Origin: Candidatus Bathyarchaeota archaeon
GTDB lineage: Archaea; Thermoproteota; Bathyarchaeia; 40CM-2-53-6; FEN-987
Direction: 5' to 3'
Length of the DNA: 11,084 nucleotides
Assembly: GCA_003152955.1 (NCBI GenBank)
Contig: PMBQ01000301.1
Span: 1 to 11,084 of the forward strand
Part shown: positions 1-5,815 of the stretch, one piece after another
How positions within the stretch are numbered: the first letter of the stretch is position 1
Layout: every line of letters starts with the position of its first letter
The notes under the pieces: generated by a model
Databases searched by the model: none
What the model was told of the DNA's origin: nothing
The model's input: the letters and a program-made list of their open reading frames with translations, nothing else
Position numbers and translations under genes: made by a program

Positions 1-792
1 GTAGAAGACCTCGATGTAATCGAAGAGGCTCCGGTGTCCATCCTCCCGTGTCTGGTAGCGCTCGAAGAACACGCACTCGGTCTTGAGTGTGTGGAAGAAT
101 GATTCGGTGACGGCATTGTCGTAGCAGCTCGAGCCGTGACTCGGCAGAAGTAGCTCAGGCTGATTCTCTCTGAGAAGCCTTTGGAGTGCGTCGCTCGTAT
201 ACTGACTCCCTCGATCAGAATGGAAAATGACTTCGCCCATCGGTGTGTGCCGATCGAGCGCTCGGTCGAGTGCTCGACAAACGAGATCGGCATCGATTCG
301 CGCGCTGGTTGCCCACCCGACGATCAAACGGGAGTAGATGTCCATCACCACGGCCAGGTACAGCCACCCCTCACTCGTCCAGATATACGTGATATCACTC
401 GTCCACACCTGATGGACCCGCTCGACGTCAAAACGTCGCTGGAGGCGATCTGGAGAGTACTGCGCCCCCTTCCGTGCCCGGGTCGTCACCCGGTACCGCC
501 GGCGGACCTTTGCCACAATCCCCGCGCCCTGCATGAGCCGTTCCACGCGGTGGCGGCCACAGCTGATACCCCTCGCCCTCAGCTCCACAAAGATCCGCGG
601 GCTGCCGTAGATCCCGTGGCTCTCTTCATGCACGATGCGGATCTCTTGCAGGAGTCTCACATTGGCTATTTCACGGCTCCGAACGATATGCTGCCGGAAT
701 CTGTAGTAGCCACCCCTGGATGCGTCGAGTACCTTGCACATGAGCGCGATCGAATGCTCATGGGCGTACTCGGCAATGAACTGATACTTCAT
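1..792 (-). CDS. IS3-family transposase OrfB, DDE integrase core (C-terminus off window)
   Basis: This is the catalytic subunit that cuts and joins IS ends, normally made as an OrfAB fusion. From the ATG at 792, which overlaps the orfA stop as ATGA, 264 codons are visible with no stop. An N-terminal HTH_21-like region (about residues 40-95, including YGSPRI) precedes an rve integrase core. The acidic triad is complete: D133 in TSDITY, D193 in HSDRGSQYTSD and E230 in DNAVTESFF. The match to the IS3 OrfB family is good along the whole length, with no frameshift or stop, so the enzyme appears intact up to the edge. The fusion product would enter this frame at the slippery site near 828. About 20 C-terminal residues are expected off the left end. 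Confidence 0.93.
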   Translation of the reverse strand, partial: MKYQFIAEYAHEHSIALMCKVLDASRGGYYRFRQHIVRSREIANVRLLQEIRIVHEESHGIYGSPRIFVELRARGISCGRHRVERLMQGAGIVAKVRRRYRVTTRARKGAQYSPDRLQRRFDVERVHQVWTSDITYIWTSEGWLYLAVVMDIYSRLIVGWATSARIDADLVCRALDRALDRHTPMGEVIFHSDRGSQYTSDALQRLLRENQPELLLPSHGSSCYDNAVTESFFHTLKTECVFFERYQTREDGHRSLFDYIEVFY

Positions 793-1103
793 CAGGGCCG
801 TCGCGAGAAGACGGCCATGGCCTTTTTTAGGATTTCCCGCTCCTCCTTCACGCGGGCGAGCTCTCGGCGGAGCTCCTCAAGCTCCTTCTTTTCTCCACCC
901 AGATTGCCGTTGCCGGGGAATGCCACCTGGGGCGACTTCCCCTTTCCGAGCTGCTTTCGCCATCGCTCGAGCAGGCTGCGGCCGACTCCCAGATCCCTTG
1001 CCACCTCCCTCAAGGGTCTGCCGCTCTCGGTCAAAAGTCGTACGGCGTCCAATTTGAACTGTTCATCAAAATGCCGGCGTGATTTCTTGTTCTCTTGCTC
1101 CAT
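792..1103 (-). CDS. IS3-family transposase OrfA, HTH DNA-binding subunit
   Basis: A 103-residue protein that binds the IS ends. Residues 11-51 form the HTH_Tnp_1-type domain (HFDEQFKLDAVRLL, then a helix-turn-helix around LREVARDLGVGRSLLERW). Residues about 71-95 are a charged heptad-like coiled coil (EKKELEELRRELARVKEERE) of the kind used for OrfA/OrfAB oligomerisation. The ATG start at 1103 is supported by an AGGAGG ribosome site eight bases upstream on the minus strand. The frame ends with TGA at 794-792, overlapping the OrfB ATG. Length and domain order are typical of the family. Recognition is confident at family level; the exact IS name cannot be given. Confidence 0.93.
   Translation of the reverse strand: MEQENKKSRRHFDEQFKLDAVRLLTESGRPLREVARDLGVGRSLLERWRKQLGKGKSPQVAFPGNGNLGGEKKELEELRRELARVKEEREILKKAMAVFSRRP
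822..828 (-). promoter_or_regulatory. Programmed -1 ribosomal frameshift site (A6G)
   Basis: On the minus strand the heptamer AAAAAAG lies 28-34 bases before the orfA stop. Slipping back one base at this site joins OrfA residues through ILKK directly into the OrfB frame. A6G is the standard slippery heptamer of IS3-group elements that make OrfAB. A downstream stimulatory stem-loop was not resolved by eye. Confidence 0.8.
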
Positions 1104-1138
1104 GGTTCTTTCCTCCTGTGCCTTTCCAACACCGTGGA

Positions 1139-1163
1139 GCTTAACTTCGTGTCCTTACTAACA
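1139..1163 (-). repeat. Probable terminal inverted repeat of the IS3 element (orfA-proximal end)
   Basis: Read on the minus strand this end starts TGTTAGTAAGGACACGAAG and lies about 40 bases upstream of the orfA ribosome site, where the terminal repeat and promoter of an IS3 element are expected. The partner repeat is outside the window, so the repeat length is a guess. Confidence 0.45.
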
Positions 1164-1167
1164 GGGG

Positions 1168-1565
1168 GTGCGCCAGGCAAACTAAAGACCGCTTGCGGGT
1201 GAAAGTCCCGTCCCACTAAAGCCGTAGCGGGCAGGTGGGTATCGAGTCTTGCGGGCGTCGCGGTAACGCGGGGTCCGAAGCGTAGACAGAAGTCCTTTGC
1301 GGGGTGCGGGCAGTAAAGCCTCGAAAGAGAACAGTTCGCGGAGGTCGAGTTGGTCTCCTGCAGCGAAGACAGCATGTGTATCACCGCTAAAAGCGAGGTG
1401 ATATCGCTCCGCCGGGGTCTGAGGCCGCATCACGTAAGGAAAGGCGATATTTGGGACCTGGGAGGCCCGACAGCGGGGCCATCCAACAAGACGGGGGCAT
1501 ACGACGAGGGACAACCACAGTCGTACGCCGAGCCGCGTCGGGATTCGGACTGACCAATAGTACCT
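1168..1565 (+). ncRNA. Group II intron RNA, domains I-III
   Basis: About 400 bases between the GTGCG intron start and the maturase ORF, the usual size for domains I-III of a compact bacterial intron. GGTGAAAGTCCCG near 1197-1209 is a sequence commonly seen near the 5' end of these introns. Exon-binding sites could not be assigned by eye because the true 5' exon is missing. ORFs running through this segment are taken as chance readings of a structured RNA. Confidence 0.7.
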
Positions 1566-1589
1566 ATGACGACACCGAAGGAAACGAGG

Positions 1590-2975
1590 ATGTCCGAGGG
1601 AAGGGGTCAGCCCATAGGGATGCCACCGGGGGAAGTGACCGGGGCCCGGACGCAGAGCCGGGGAGTCCTGTTGTCACCGCTCCGGTGGGTAAACGAGCGA
1701 GCAAAACGAGACAAACGGGCACAGTTCACAGCGCTGCTTCATCACGTGAACGTAGCGCGGCTCGAAGAAGCGTTCTGGCGGCTGAAGCGGAACGCCAGCG
1801 CAGGTGTGGATGGGGAAACGGTGGCGAGCTACGAACGGGATCTCCAAAAGAATCTGGAGAGCCTCTCGGAGCGCGTCCACATGGGGCGTTACCGGCCCAA
1901 ACCGGTACGCCGGGTCTACATCCCCAAGGCCGATGGCGACAAAAGACCATTGGGCATCCCAACCCTGGAGGACAAACTCCTCCAGAGCGCGGTGGCTGAG
2001 GTCCTGGGCGCCATCTACGAAGCCGACTTCATGGGATTCTCCTATGGCTTCCGGCCAGGTCGTAGTCCCCACCAGGCGCTCGACGCCGTACAGCGCTTCG
2101 TGATGACACGGTATGTGAACTGGATCCTCGATGCGGATATCCGGAGATTTTTCGACTCGGTCGACCACGAATGGCTTCTGAAGATCGTGGCCCATCGGGT
2201 GAAAGACCGAAGGATCCTGCACCTGATACGGATGTGGCTCAGAGCTGGTGTCCTCGAGAATGGTCAATGGCAAGAGACCAAGGAAGGGACGCCGCAAGGC
2301 TCAGCCATTAGCTCGCTCCTGGCGAACATCTTTCTCCACTATGTCCTGGACCTCTGGGTCCATCGCTGGAGGCGGCACGCAGCACACGGGTGCGTTTGCA
2401 TCGTGCGCTACTGTGATGACTTCGTGATGGGCTTTCAGTATAAGGATGAAGCGGAAAGGATGCTGAGGGATCTCGGGGAGCGGCTGGGGAAGTTTCATTT
2501 GGAGCTAAAAGACGAGAAGACGCGCCTGATCGAGTTCGGCAGGATCACTGCTTTAGACCGCGCTCGAAAGGGGCGGCGGCGACCGAAGACGTTTGCATTC
2601 TTGGGTTTCACACACTACTGCGACTGGACGCGCGATGGACGGTTTATCCTCAAACGGAAAACTGACCACAAGCGGATCACTCGCAAACTCAAGGAGCTTC
2701 GGGAAGAATCCCATCTGCGGATGCATCTCCCGGTGGCCATTCAGCATAGGTGGCTTATGGCTGTCCTCCGTGGCCACTACGGCTATTATGGCCTCCCGGC
2801 AAACTCCCGTGCGATGGCTGCTTTCTACTTCCAAGTCCTGAAGCTCTGGTACCGGAGCCTGAGGAAGCGGAGTCAACGGCACCCGCTGAGTTGGTATGGT
2901 TTCAATCTGCTCCTGAAACGTTTTCCTCTGCCGCAACCGAGGATCACTCATCCGTGGGTTGCTCGTACTGCTTGA
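1590..2975 (+). CDS. ltrA: Group II intron reverse transcriptase/maturase (LtrA-type, no endonuclease domain)
   Basis: This protein helps the intron RNA fold and splice, and copies it into DNA at the target. The reverse transcriptase palm and fingers span about residues 40-320, with SAGVDG, IPKADGDKRPLGIPT, YGFRPGRSPHQAL, the motif A DADIRRFFDSVDH (catalytic Asp183), EGTPQGSAISSLLANIFLHYVLD, and an active site YCDD at 274-277 in place of the usual YADD. The C-terminal maturase (GIIM) domain contains HRWLMAVLRGHYGYYGLP and ends in a FPLPQPRITHPW tail. No HNH endonuclease follows. The ATG at 1590 is preferred because AAGGA lies seven bases upstream; an in-frame ATG at 1566 has no ribosome site and would add eight residues. 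The stop is 19 bases before domain V. The frame looks intact and probably functional. Confidence 0.93.
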   Translation: MSEGRGQPIGMPPGEVTGARTQSRGVLLSPLRWVNERAKRDKRAQFTALLHHVNVARLEEAFWRLKRNASAGVDGETVASYERDLQKNLESLSERVHMGRYRPKPVRRVYIPKADGDKRPLGIPTLEDKLLQSAVAEVLGAIYEADFMGFSYGFRPGRSPHQALDAVQRFVMTRYVNWILDADIRRFFDSVDHEWLLKIVAHRVKDRRILHLIRMWLRAGVLENGQWQETKEGTPQGSAISSLLANIFLHYVLDLWVHRWRRHAAHGCVCIVRYCDDFVMGFQYKDEAERMLRDLGERLGKFHLELKDEKTRLIEFGRITALDRARKGRRRPKTFAFLGFTHYCDWTRDGRFILKRKTDHKRITRKLKELREESHLRMHLPVAIQHRWLMAVLRGHYGYYGLPANSRAMAAFYFQVLKLWYRSLRKRSQRHPLSWYGFNLLLKRFPLPQPRITHPWVARTA

Positions 2976-2994
2976 CTTGGTGAACCTGTGGGAG

Positions 2995-3063
2995 GAGCCG
3001 GGTGCGGGAAACCTGCACGCCCGGATCCGTGAGGGCGAAAGCCGAATGGCTGAGCTACTCGAC
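2995..3063 (+). ncRNA. Group II intron domains V and VI
   Basis: Domain V is the 33-base hairpin starting GAGCCGGG and closing CCCGGATC, with a GAAA-containing loop. It carries the AGC catalytic triad on its 5' side. The base facing the triad G is A (CGGATC) where U is usual (CGGUUC), which turns a G.U wobble into a G.A mismatch. Domain VI follows as a short imperfect stem whose 3' strand ends CTACTCGAC; A3057 is the likely branch-point adenosine, seven bases from the end. Confidence 0.82.
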
Positions 3064-3342
3064 AAGATCAACTTGCCAGCGGAGATCGAAGTGCGCGCGC
3101 CCAGCCGCTTCCTGATCCGAGACCTTGTCGTGAAGCTGGAGGAGAAGCGCCAACGCAAAGAGACTCGGCGGCACGGCCGTCCGTCCGTTATCACGGCAGT
3201 AGAGGAAGGCGAACTCCTCGTCGCGAAAGATCTCGTGCCGGTGCTGCGCGAGGAAGCCGTAGAAGCTCTCCGCTCCCACACATTCGAGAAACTGACTGTC
3301 AGAGTTGAGAAGTGACTCTTGAGGATCACGTGCGTTGAACAT
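3064..3342 (-). pseudogene. IS1182-family transposase, N-terminal 93 codons, interrupted by the group II intron
   Basis: The minus-strand frame encodes the N-terminal DUF772-type region of an IS1182/IS5-superfamily DDE transposase: residues such as FRDEEFAFLYCRDNGR, VPPSLFALALLLQ, and a conserved FDLRWQVDL that in full-length members continues towards the catalytic core. The reading stops making family sense exactly at the intron 3' end (3063/3064), after codon 93, in phase 0. The ATG at 3342 is preferred to the more upstream GTG at 3411 because the extra residues do not resemble the family; only a weak CAGG lies upstream. The full protein is usually 400-500 residues, so about four fifths is absent and no active enzyme can be made here. 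The missing part should lie beyond the IS3 element. Confidence 0.82.
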
Positions 3343-3365
3343 CGTTTCGCCTGATTTTCTTGCGA

Positions 3366-3442
3366 GAGGACCTGAAGTCCTCAACAGTCGCAAGCTTTGT
3401 GCCATACACACAACGGTGAGGCGGACTTTTCGGCCGCGCCTC
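3366..3442. other. Two hairpins upstream of the broken IS1182 transposase
   Basis: GAGGAC (3366-3371) pairs with GTCCTC (3377-3382) around a five-base loop, and GAGGCG (3418-3423) pairs with CGCCTC (3437-3442) around a 13-base loop. They lie between the transposase start and the expected end of the IS1182 element, so they may be part of its leader or terminal structure. The terminal inverted repeat itself cannot be identified without the opposite end. About 150 further bases up to the next gene show nothing recognisable. Confidence 0.35.
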
Positions 3443-3565
3443 TAGGCTATCATGCTCTCTGCAAGGGAGCACTTTTGCTACGACTTGGCAGGTTGCCGTG
3501 TCGGTTTCAGACACTCGCCTCAGTGCAAGCCTCTTCAAGCCCTATCTTTGTTGGGGTTCTTTGGC

Positions 3566-3587
3566 GAGAGAAGTTAACACTTCACTC
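3566..3587 (-). terminator. Hairpin just beyond the stop of the small secreted protein gene
   Basis: GAG-A-GAAGT / ACTTC-A-CTC forms a stem of eight pairs with one mismatch around a TAAC loop, two bases past the minus-strand stop. There is no clear T-run on the minus-strand side. It is either a weak transcription end or an mRNA-stabilising stem. Confidence 0.4.
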
Positions 3588-3589
3588 AA

Positions 3590-3955
3590 TCACTTCTTTT
3601 TTGTGGCGCCGCTCTTCCATCCTTGCCCAAAGTCTTTCGCGGAATGTTTCGAATAATCATATGCCTGCTTCGAATTTTGCTTCACATCCTGCCAGTCCTT
3701 TTGCCGTTGTGGTGCTGACTTTTTCCAATTGTCCTTTGTGCTATTGATCGTTTCATGCGTGGTTTTCTTTGTTGTCTCCCAAGCCTTCTGTCGTTGAGGC
3801 TGCGTGTTTCGCCATGTGCTTGCAGTCTTCTCGCGTCCTCGATCAATAGTCTCCCGGGTGGCCTTGCCGGCCTTGTTCCACCAAGATTGAGAGTAGCCAC
3901 AATTCACAATTAAGAGTACGCACGAGAGAATGGCAAAGAATATCTTCGTCCTCAT
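3590..3955 (-). CDS. Small secreted protein with an internal 29-residue repeat, function unknown
   Basis: A 121-residue protein. The start ATG at 3955 has GGAGG a few bases upstream; a TTG four codons earlier lies within that site and is rejected. Residues 1-23 are a clear signal peptide (MRTKIFF, then a hydrophobic stretch ending in GYSQ), so export from the cytosol is expected. The C at position 19 does not sit in a good lipobox. The mature part is very polar, rich in K, Q, T and W, and helix-prone. PQRQKxW occurs at residues 53-59 and 82-88, Trp48 and Trp77 share the same 29-residue period, and ETI recurs at 35-37 and 68-70. No enzyme motif is visible. The composition resembles YtxH- or LEA-like helical envelope proteins, but family membership is not shown. 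It stands alone, with decayed sequence on both sides. Confidence 0.78.
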   Translation of the reverse strand: MRTKIFFAILSCVLLIVNCGYSQSWWNKAGKATRETIDRGREKTASTWRNTQPQRQKAWETTKKTTHETINSTKDNWKKSAPQRQKDWQDVKQNSKQAYDYSKHSAKDFGQGWKSGATKKK

Positions 3956-3983
3956 TTGTCCCTCCAATGAATTCCGAACCCAA

Positions 3984-4079
3984 GTGTTTTCTTGCCCGGG
4001 TCATTACTGGCAGGTCAATCCGACTTGGAACGACCAGCAGGCACCAGGAACCAAGTCATATATTGATCCTTGCATTTGA
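3984..4079 (+). pseudogene. Possible C-terminal coding remnant
   Basis: A plus-strand frame from GTG 3984 to TGA 4079 reads like a natural protein end: MFSCPGHYWQVNP, then TWNDQQAPGTKSYIDPCI. It has aromatic and polar residues and none of the Arg/Ser-rich look of shadow frames. There is no ribosome site, and the frame opens within the leader of the divergent secreted-protein gene. It may be the tail of a deleted gene or chance. Confidence 0.2.
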
Positions 4080-4492
4080 CAGCCGTTGCGGAAAACTCTC
4101 CCACCCCCCGAAGAACTAGGCTCACCAAATTCACTAGGGGAACAAAGATTCCTTTCTGCCATTCTCTCCTATTATTGGCTCATTGCTCGAGAATGTCTGA
4201 TTGCACGTGGGTCCGCTCAAAACTCAGCTGCGGATGTTTTTCCCCCATCTCCCTCACTTTACTTCAATATCCTGCTGAATAGCTGCCGTCTCCACACAGC
4301 GGTCTACGACACAAGGACGATGAAAAGGGTAGTGCGGCAGCCCAGATCCTTCCCACATGGCAGGTTCAACTAGTGTTCCGTCTCAGAGATACGCTGCAAT
4401 AATGTGGTGCTGAATTGCGGCCATTCTGGTCAAAAGAGCTGGATTTGCTGACAGGATTTATTCAAGGTATTTCCGAAACGCCACACTAGGTT
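4080..4492. other. Intergenic stretch with no supported gene
   Basis: Overlapping plus-strand frames at 4070-4373 lack ribosome sites and have Leu/Ser/Arg-rich, shadow-like composition. No tRNA, terminator or repeat was recognised. The stretch is AT-richer than the flanking mobile DNA. Confidence 0.4.
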
Positions 4493-4843
4493 TCAAGAGA
4501 TGGTGGGCTCAGCCTTGTTGTAGGTTTCAGTATTGCGGGGCCACGAGTCACAAAACGATGGAATTGTCAGATCTTGTTTAACTGAAGGTTTTCTTTCTTG
4601 ATTATATTTGCGGATTCCTCCGCGAGTGCAACGAAATGTGACTAGTAACCATTGATACGGTCGGAGCCACCTCCTCGATTCTGACCTTTTCTCCTGCTGC
4701 CTACACGCACTCGGCTCTTCCTTGAATTGTCTGTAAGGATCGTCCTCGAAAGGGGACGAGCCAAGATTCTTGACTCCATTGGTCATCCGCTGAACCACTG
4801 GCGGCACTTGCGGTGCGGTTATTCCAATGAGCGGCAGGGACAC
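4493..4843 (-). CDS. Doubtful small ORF with a near-perfect ribosome binding site
   Basis: On the minus strand, AAGGAGGTGA (4858-4849) is an almost perfect anti-16S match, with the GGAGG core eight bases before a GTG at 4843. The frame gives 116 residues. The first 50 (MSLPLIGITAPQVPPVVQRM onward, with SPFEDDPYRQFKEEPSA) look like real protein; the rest is Arg/Trp/Thr-rich and less convincing. A one-base shift near 4690 would give a shorter, Gly-rich end (GQNRGGGSDRINGY), so the gene may be truncated or frameshifted. No signal peptide or family was recognised. It is transcribed divergently from the LPP20-like pseudogene, 70 bases away. The ribosome site argues that a gene began here at some time. 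Confidence 0.35.
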   Translation of the reverse strand: MSLPLIGITAPQVPPVVQRMTNGVKNLGSSPFEDDPYRQFKEEPSACRQQEKRSESRRWLRPYQWLLVTFRCTRGGIRKYNQERKPSVKQDLTIPSFCDSWPRNTETYNKAEPTIS

Positions 4844-4913
4844 TCGATTCACCTCCTTTTTGCCGAGCAACGCCGAATTCGCACCCAGACTTTACTCTTG
4901 TTGTCGTTCAAAT

Positions 4914-5487
4914 GTGAAAGGTTCCGTGTGGATACTCATGTATTTCCTTGTGGCCATCACGACGTTGATGACCGCGGGTTGCGGCGGCTCGAGTGAAACT
5001 GTTCTGAGGCAGGACGCGCTTTATTGGGCTAACAAGACAGGCAGTCTCTCCCAGGGACCTCGAGGTGAAGCCTTTTACGGAGTGGAGGCTTCTACCGGTC
5101 TTTCCAACGTCCAACTCCGTCGGACCGCGTCAGAAACAACGCGCGTGCTGATATAGCAAGGTTTTTCCAGTCGAGGGTGCAAGACTTAGCCAACGTGTAC
5201 GTATAAGCAATTCAAGGCGGAATATACAAAAAGGTCGGCGAAGAAACCTTCAATCGACAAATTACCGCGTCACTGACATACACAGATCTGGTCGGGAGCA
5301 CAGTCCTTGAGCACTACTACGACAAAGGCAGCAAGAGGGAGTGTGCCCTTGCTGTACTAGATCCAAACGGGTTCAGGTTGTCCCTGACAAAAAGAAAGGT
5401 TCAAGTGACCAAGCAGAACCACAGATCAAAGATAACTCAACTAGAGGGTTTGAGGAGTTGGACGATCAAATTGAGAAGAGCAAATAG
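4914..5487 (+). pseudogene. LPP20-like outer-membrane lipoprotein, frameshifted and interrupted
   Basis: Joining three frame segments gives a coherent protein of about 191 residues. The start is GTG 4914 (MKGSVWILMYFLVAITTLM, with the lipid-anchoring Cys23 in TAGC), followed by GEAFYGVEASTG. A one-base loss near 5134 moves the frame to NNARADIARFFQSRVQDLA. An in-frame TAA stands at 5204-5206, then IQGGIYKKVGEETFNRQITA and KRECALAVLDPNG. A second one-base loss near 5372 restores DKKKGSSDQAEPQIKD and the end GFEELDDQIEKSK at TAG 5487. The YGV, ARADIA and ALAVLD pattern is typical of LPP20/FlgT-N-like lipoproteins (pfam02169-like), usually about 180-200 residues. The unbroken logic across lesions shows recent decay or base-calling errors. 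No ribosome site is obvious before the GTG. Confidence 0.68.
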
Positions 5488-5511
5488 CGTTTAGCTAAGC
5501 TAGCAGCATAA

Positions 5512-5712
5512 TATGTAGGACCATCTTGCCAATTTCCAGTCATCGAGAGAAGGCATGTCCAGAAGACAGTGCTATTGCTTGGTATCTCTCCCGACCCAAA
5601 TTGTGATCGTGACAAAACAGTCTTTCTTGCGGGAGGTCAATTCGATACTCATCCTGTGCATGAGCAGGTCGGAAAAGACACTCTATTCAAACCCATGGTA
5701 GTGATTGACTAA
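5512..5712 (+). pseudogene. Coding-like fragment without a start codon
   Basis: From a TAA ending at 5511, the frame stays open to TAA at 5710-5712 and reads plausibly as protein (GISPDPNCDRDKTVFLAGG, then VGKDTLFKPMVVID). It has no ATG and no ribosome site, and starts 24 bases after the LPP20-like stop. The family is not recognised. It may be the C-terminal remnant of a second gene in the same decayed unit, or chance. Confidence 0.3.
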
Positions 5713-5724
5713 GATCGTCCTGCA

Positions 5725-5815
5725 TTGTTCTTGACATTCATTGCTGTTCTCTTTGTCGGAGGGATTTCCTGCTCATTCGCACAAGAACCCAGTTTCCTAA
5801 CCAAAGGAGATAGCC
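5725..5815 (+). pseudogene. Orphan signal-peptide-like remnant
   Basis: In the frame starting at TTG 5725 the sequence reads MFLTFIAVLFVGGISCSFAQ, then EPSFL. This is a convincing hydrophobic signal peptide with an AXA-like SFA cleavage site before QE. The frame then runs into the ribosome site and start of the next gene in another frame and stops after about 30 unrelated codons. It may be the beginning of a secreted-protein gene whose body was deleted. No ribosome site precedes it. Confidence 0.25.

Larger units (their letters stand above)
1..1163 (-). mobile_element. IS3-family insertion sequence, partial (3' end off the left edge)
   Basis: This is a classical IS3-family layout on the minus strand: a helix-turn-helix orfA, an A6G slippery site, and an overlapping DDE orfB. 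The orfB reading frame is still open at base 1. Members usually end about 20 codons after the last residues seen here, so roughly 60-100 bases of the element should lie outside the window. The right boundary at 1163 is inferred: read on the minus strand, the sequence upstream of orfA begins TGTTAGTAAGGACACG, and IS3 ends typically start with TG. The second terminal repeat and the target duplication cannot be seen. Only four G residues separate this end from the group II intron. Confidence 0.85.
1168..3063 (+). mobile_element. Group II intron with maturase ORF
   Basis: A retroelement that self-splices as RNA and retrohomes with its encoded reverse transcriptase. The 5' end is placed at GTGCG (1168-1172), the group II consensus start, followed by a typical domain I segment including GGTGAAAGTCCCG. 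The ORF occupies domain IV. A domain V-like hairpin follows at 2995-3027, and a short domain VI ends in CTACTCGAC, a common group II 3' end. The 3' boundary is independently supported because the adjacent sequence is exactly in-frame IS1182 transposase coding sequence on the opposite strand. The 5' boundary abuts an IS3 end rather than the rest of that transposase, so the original 5' exon is displaced. Confidence 0.88.

Noticed and set aside
181..1161. Plus-strand 326-residue ORF across the IS3 element
   Set aside because: It is a shadow of orfA/orfB on the opposite strand, which show full family motifs, the catalytic triad and a ribosome site. The plus-strand reading is Arg/Ser/Pro-rich with no motif.
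1674..2297. Minus-strand 207-residue ORF
   Set aside because: Antisense shadow of the maturase, whose reverse-transcriptase motifs are unambiguous.
2959..3315. Plus-strand 118-residue ORF
   Set aside because: It covers intron domains V and VI and then runs antisense to the IS1182 transposase, which has the family signature in the other strand.
2553..3329. Minus-strand 258-residue ORF spanning the intron end
   Set aside because: It crosses the intron/IS1182 boundary in a different frame from the transposase. Its composition is Ser/Arg-rich and unlike a natural protein.
4610..4623. GCGGA/TCCGC hairpin as a terminator
   Set aside because: Five-pair stem with no T-run on either strand, lying inside a doubtful ORF. 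No functional claim is possible.
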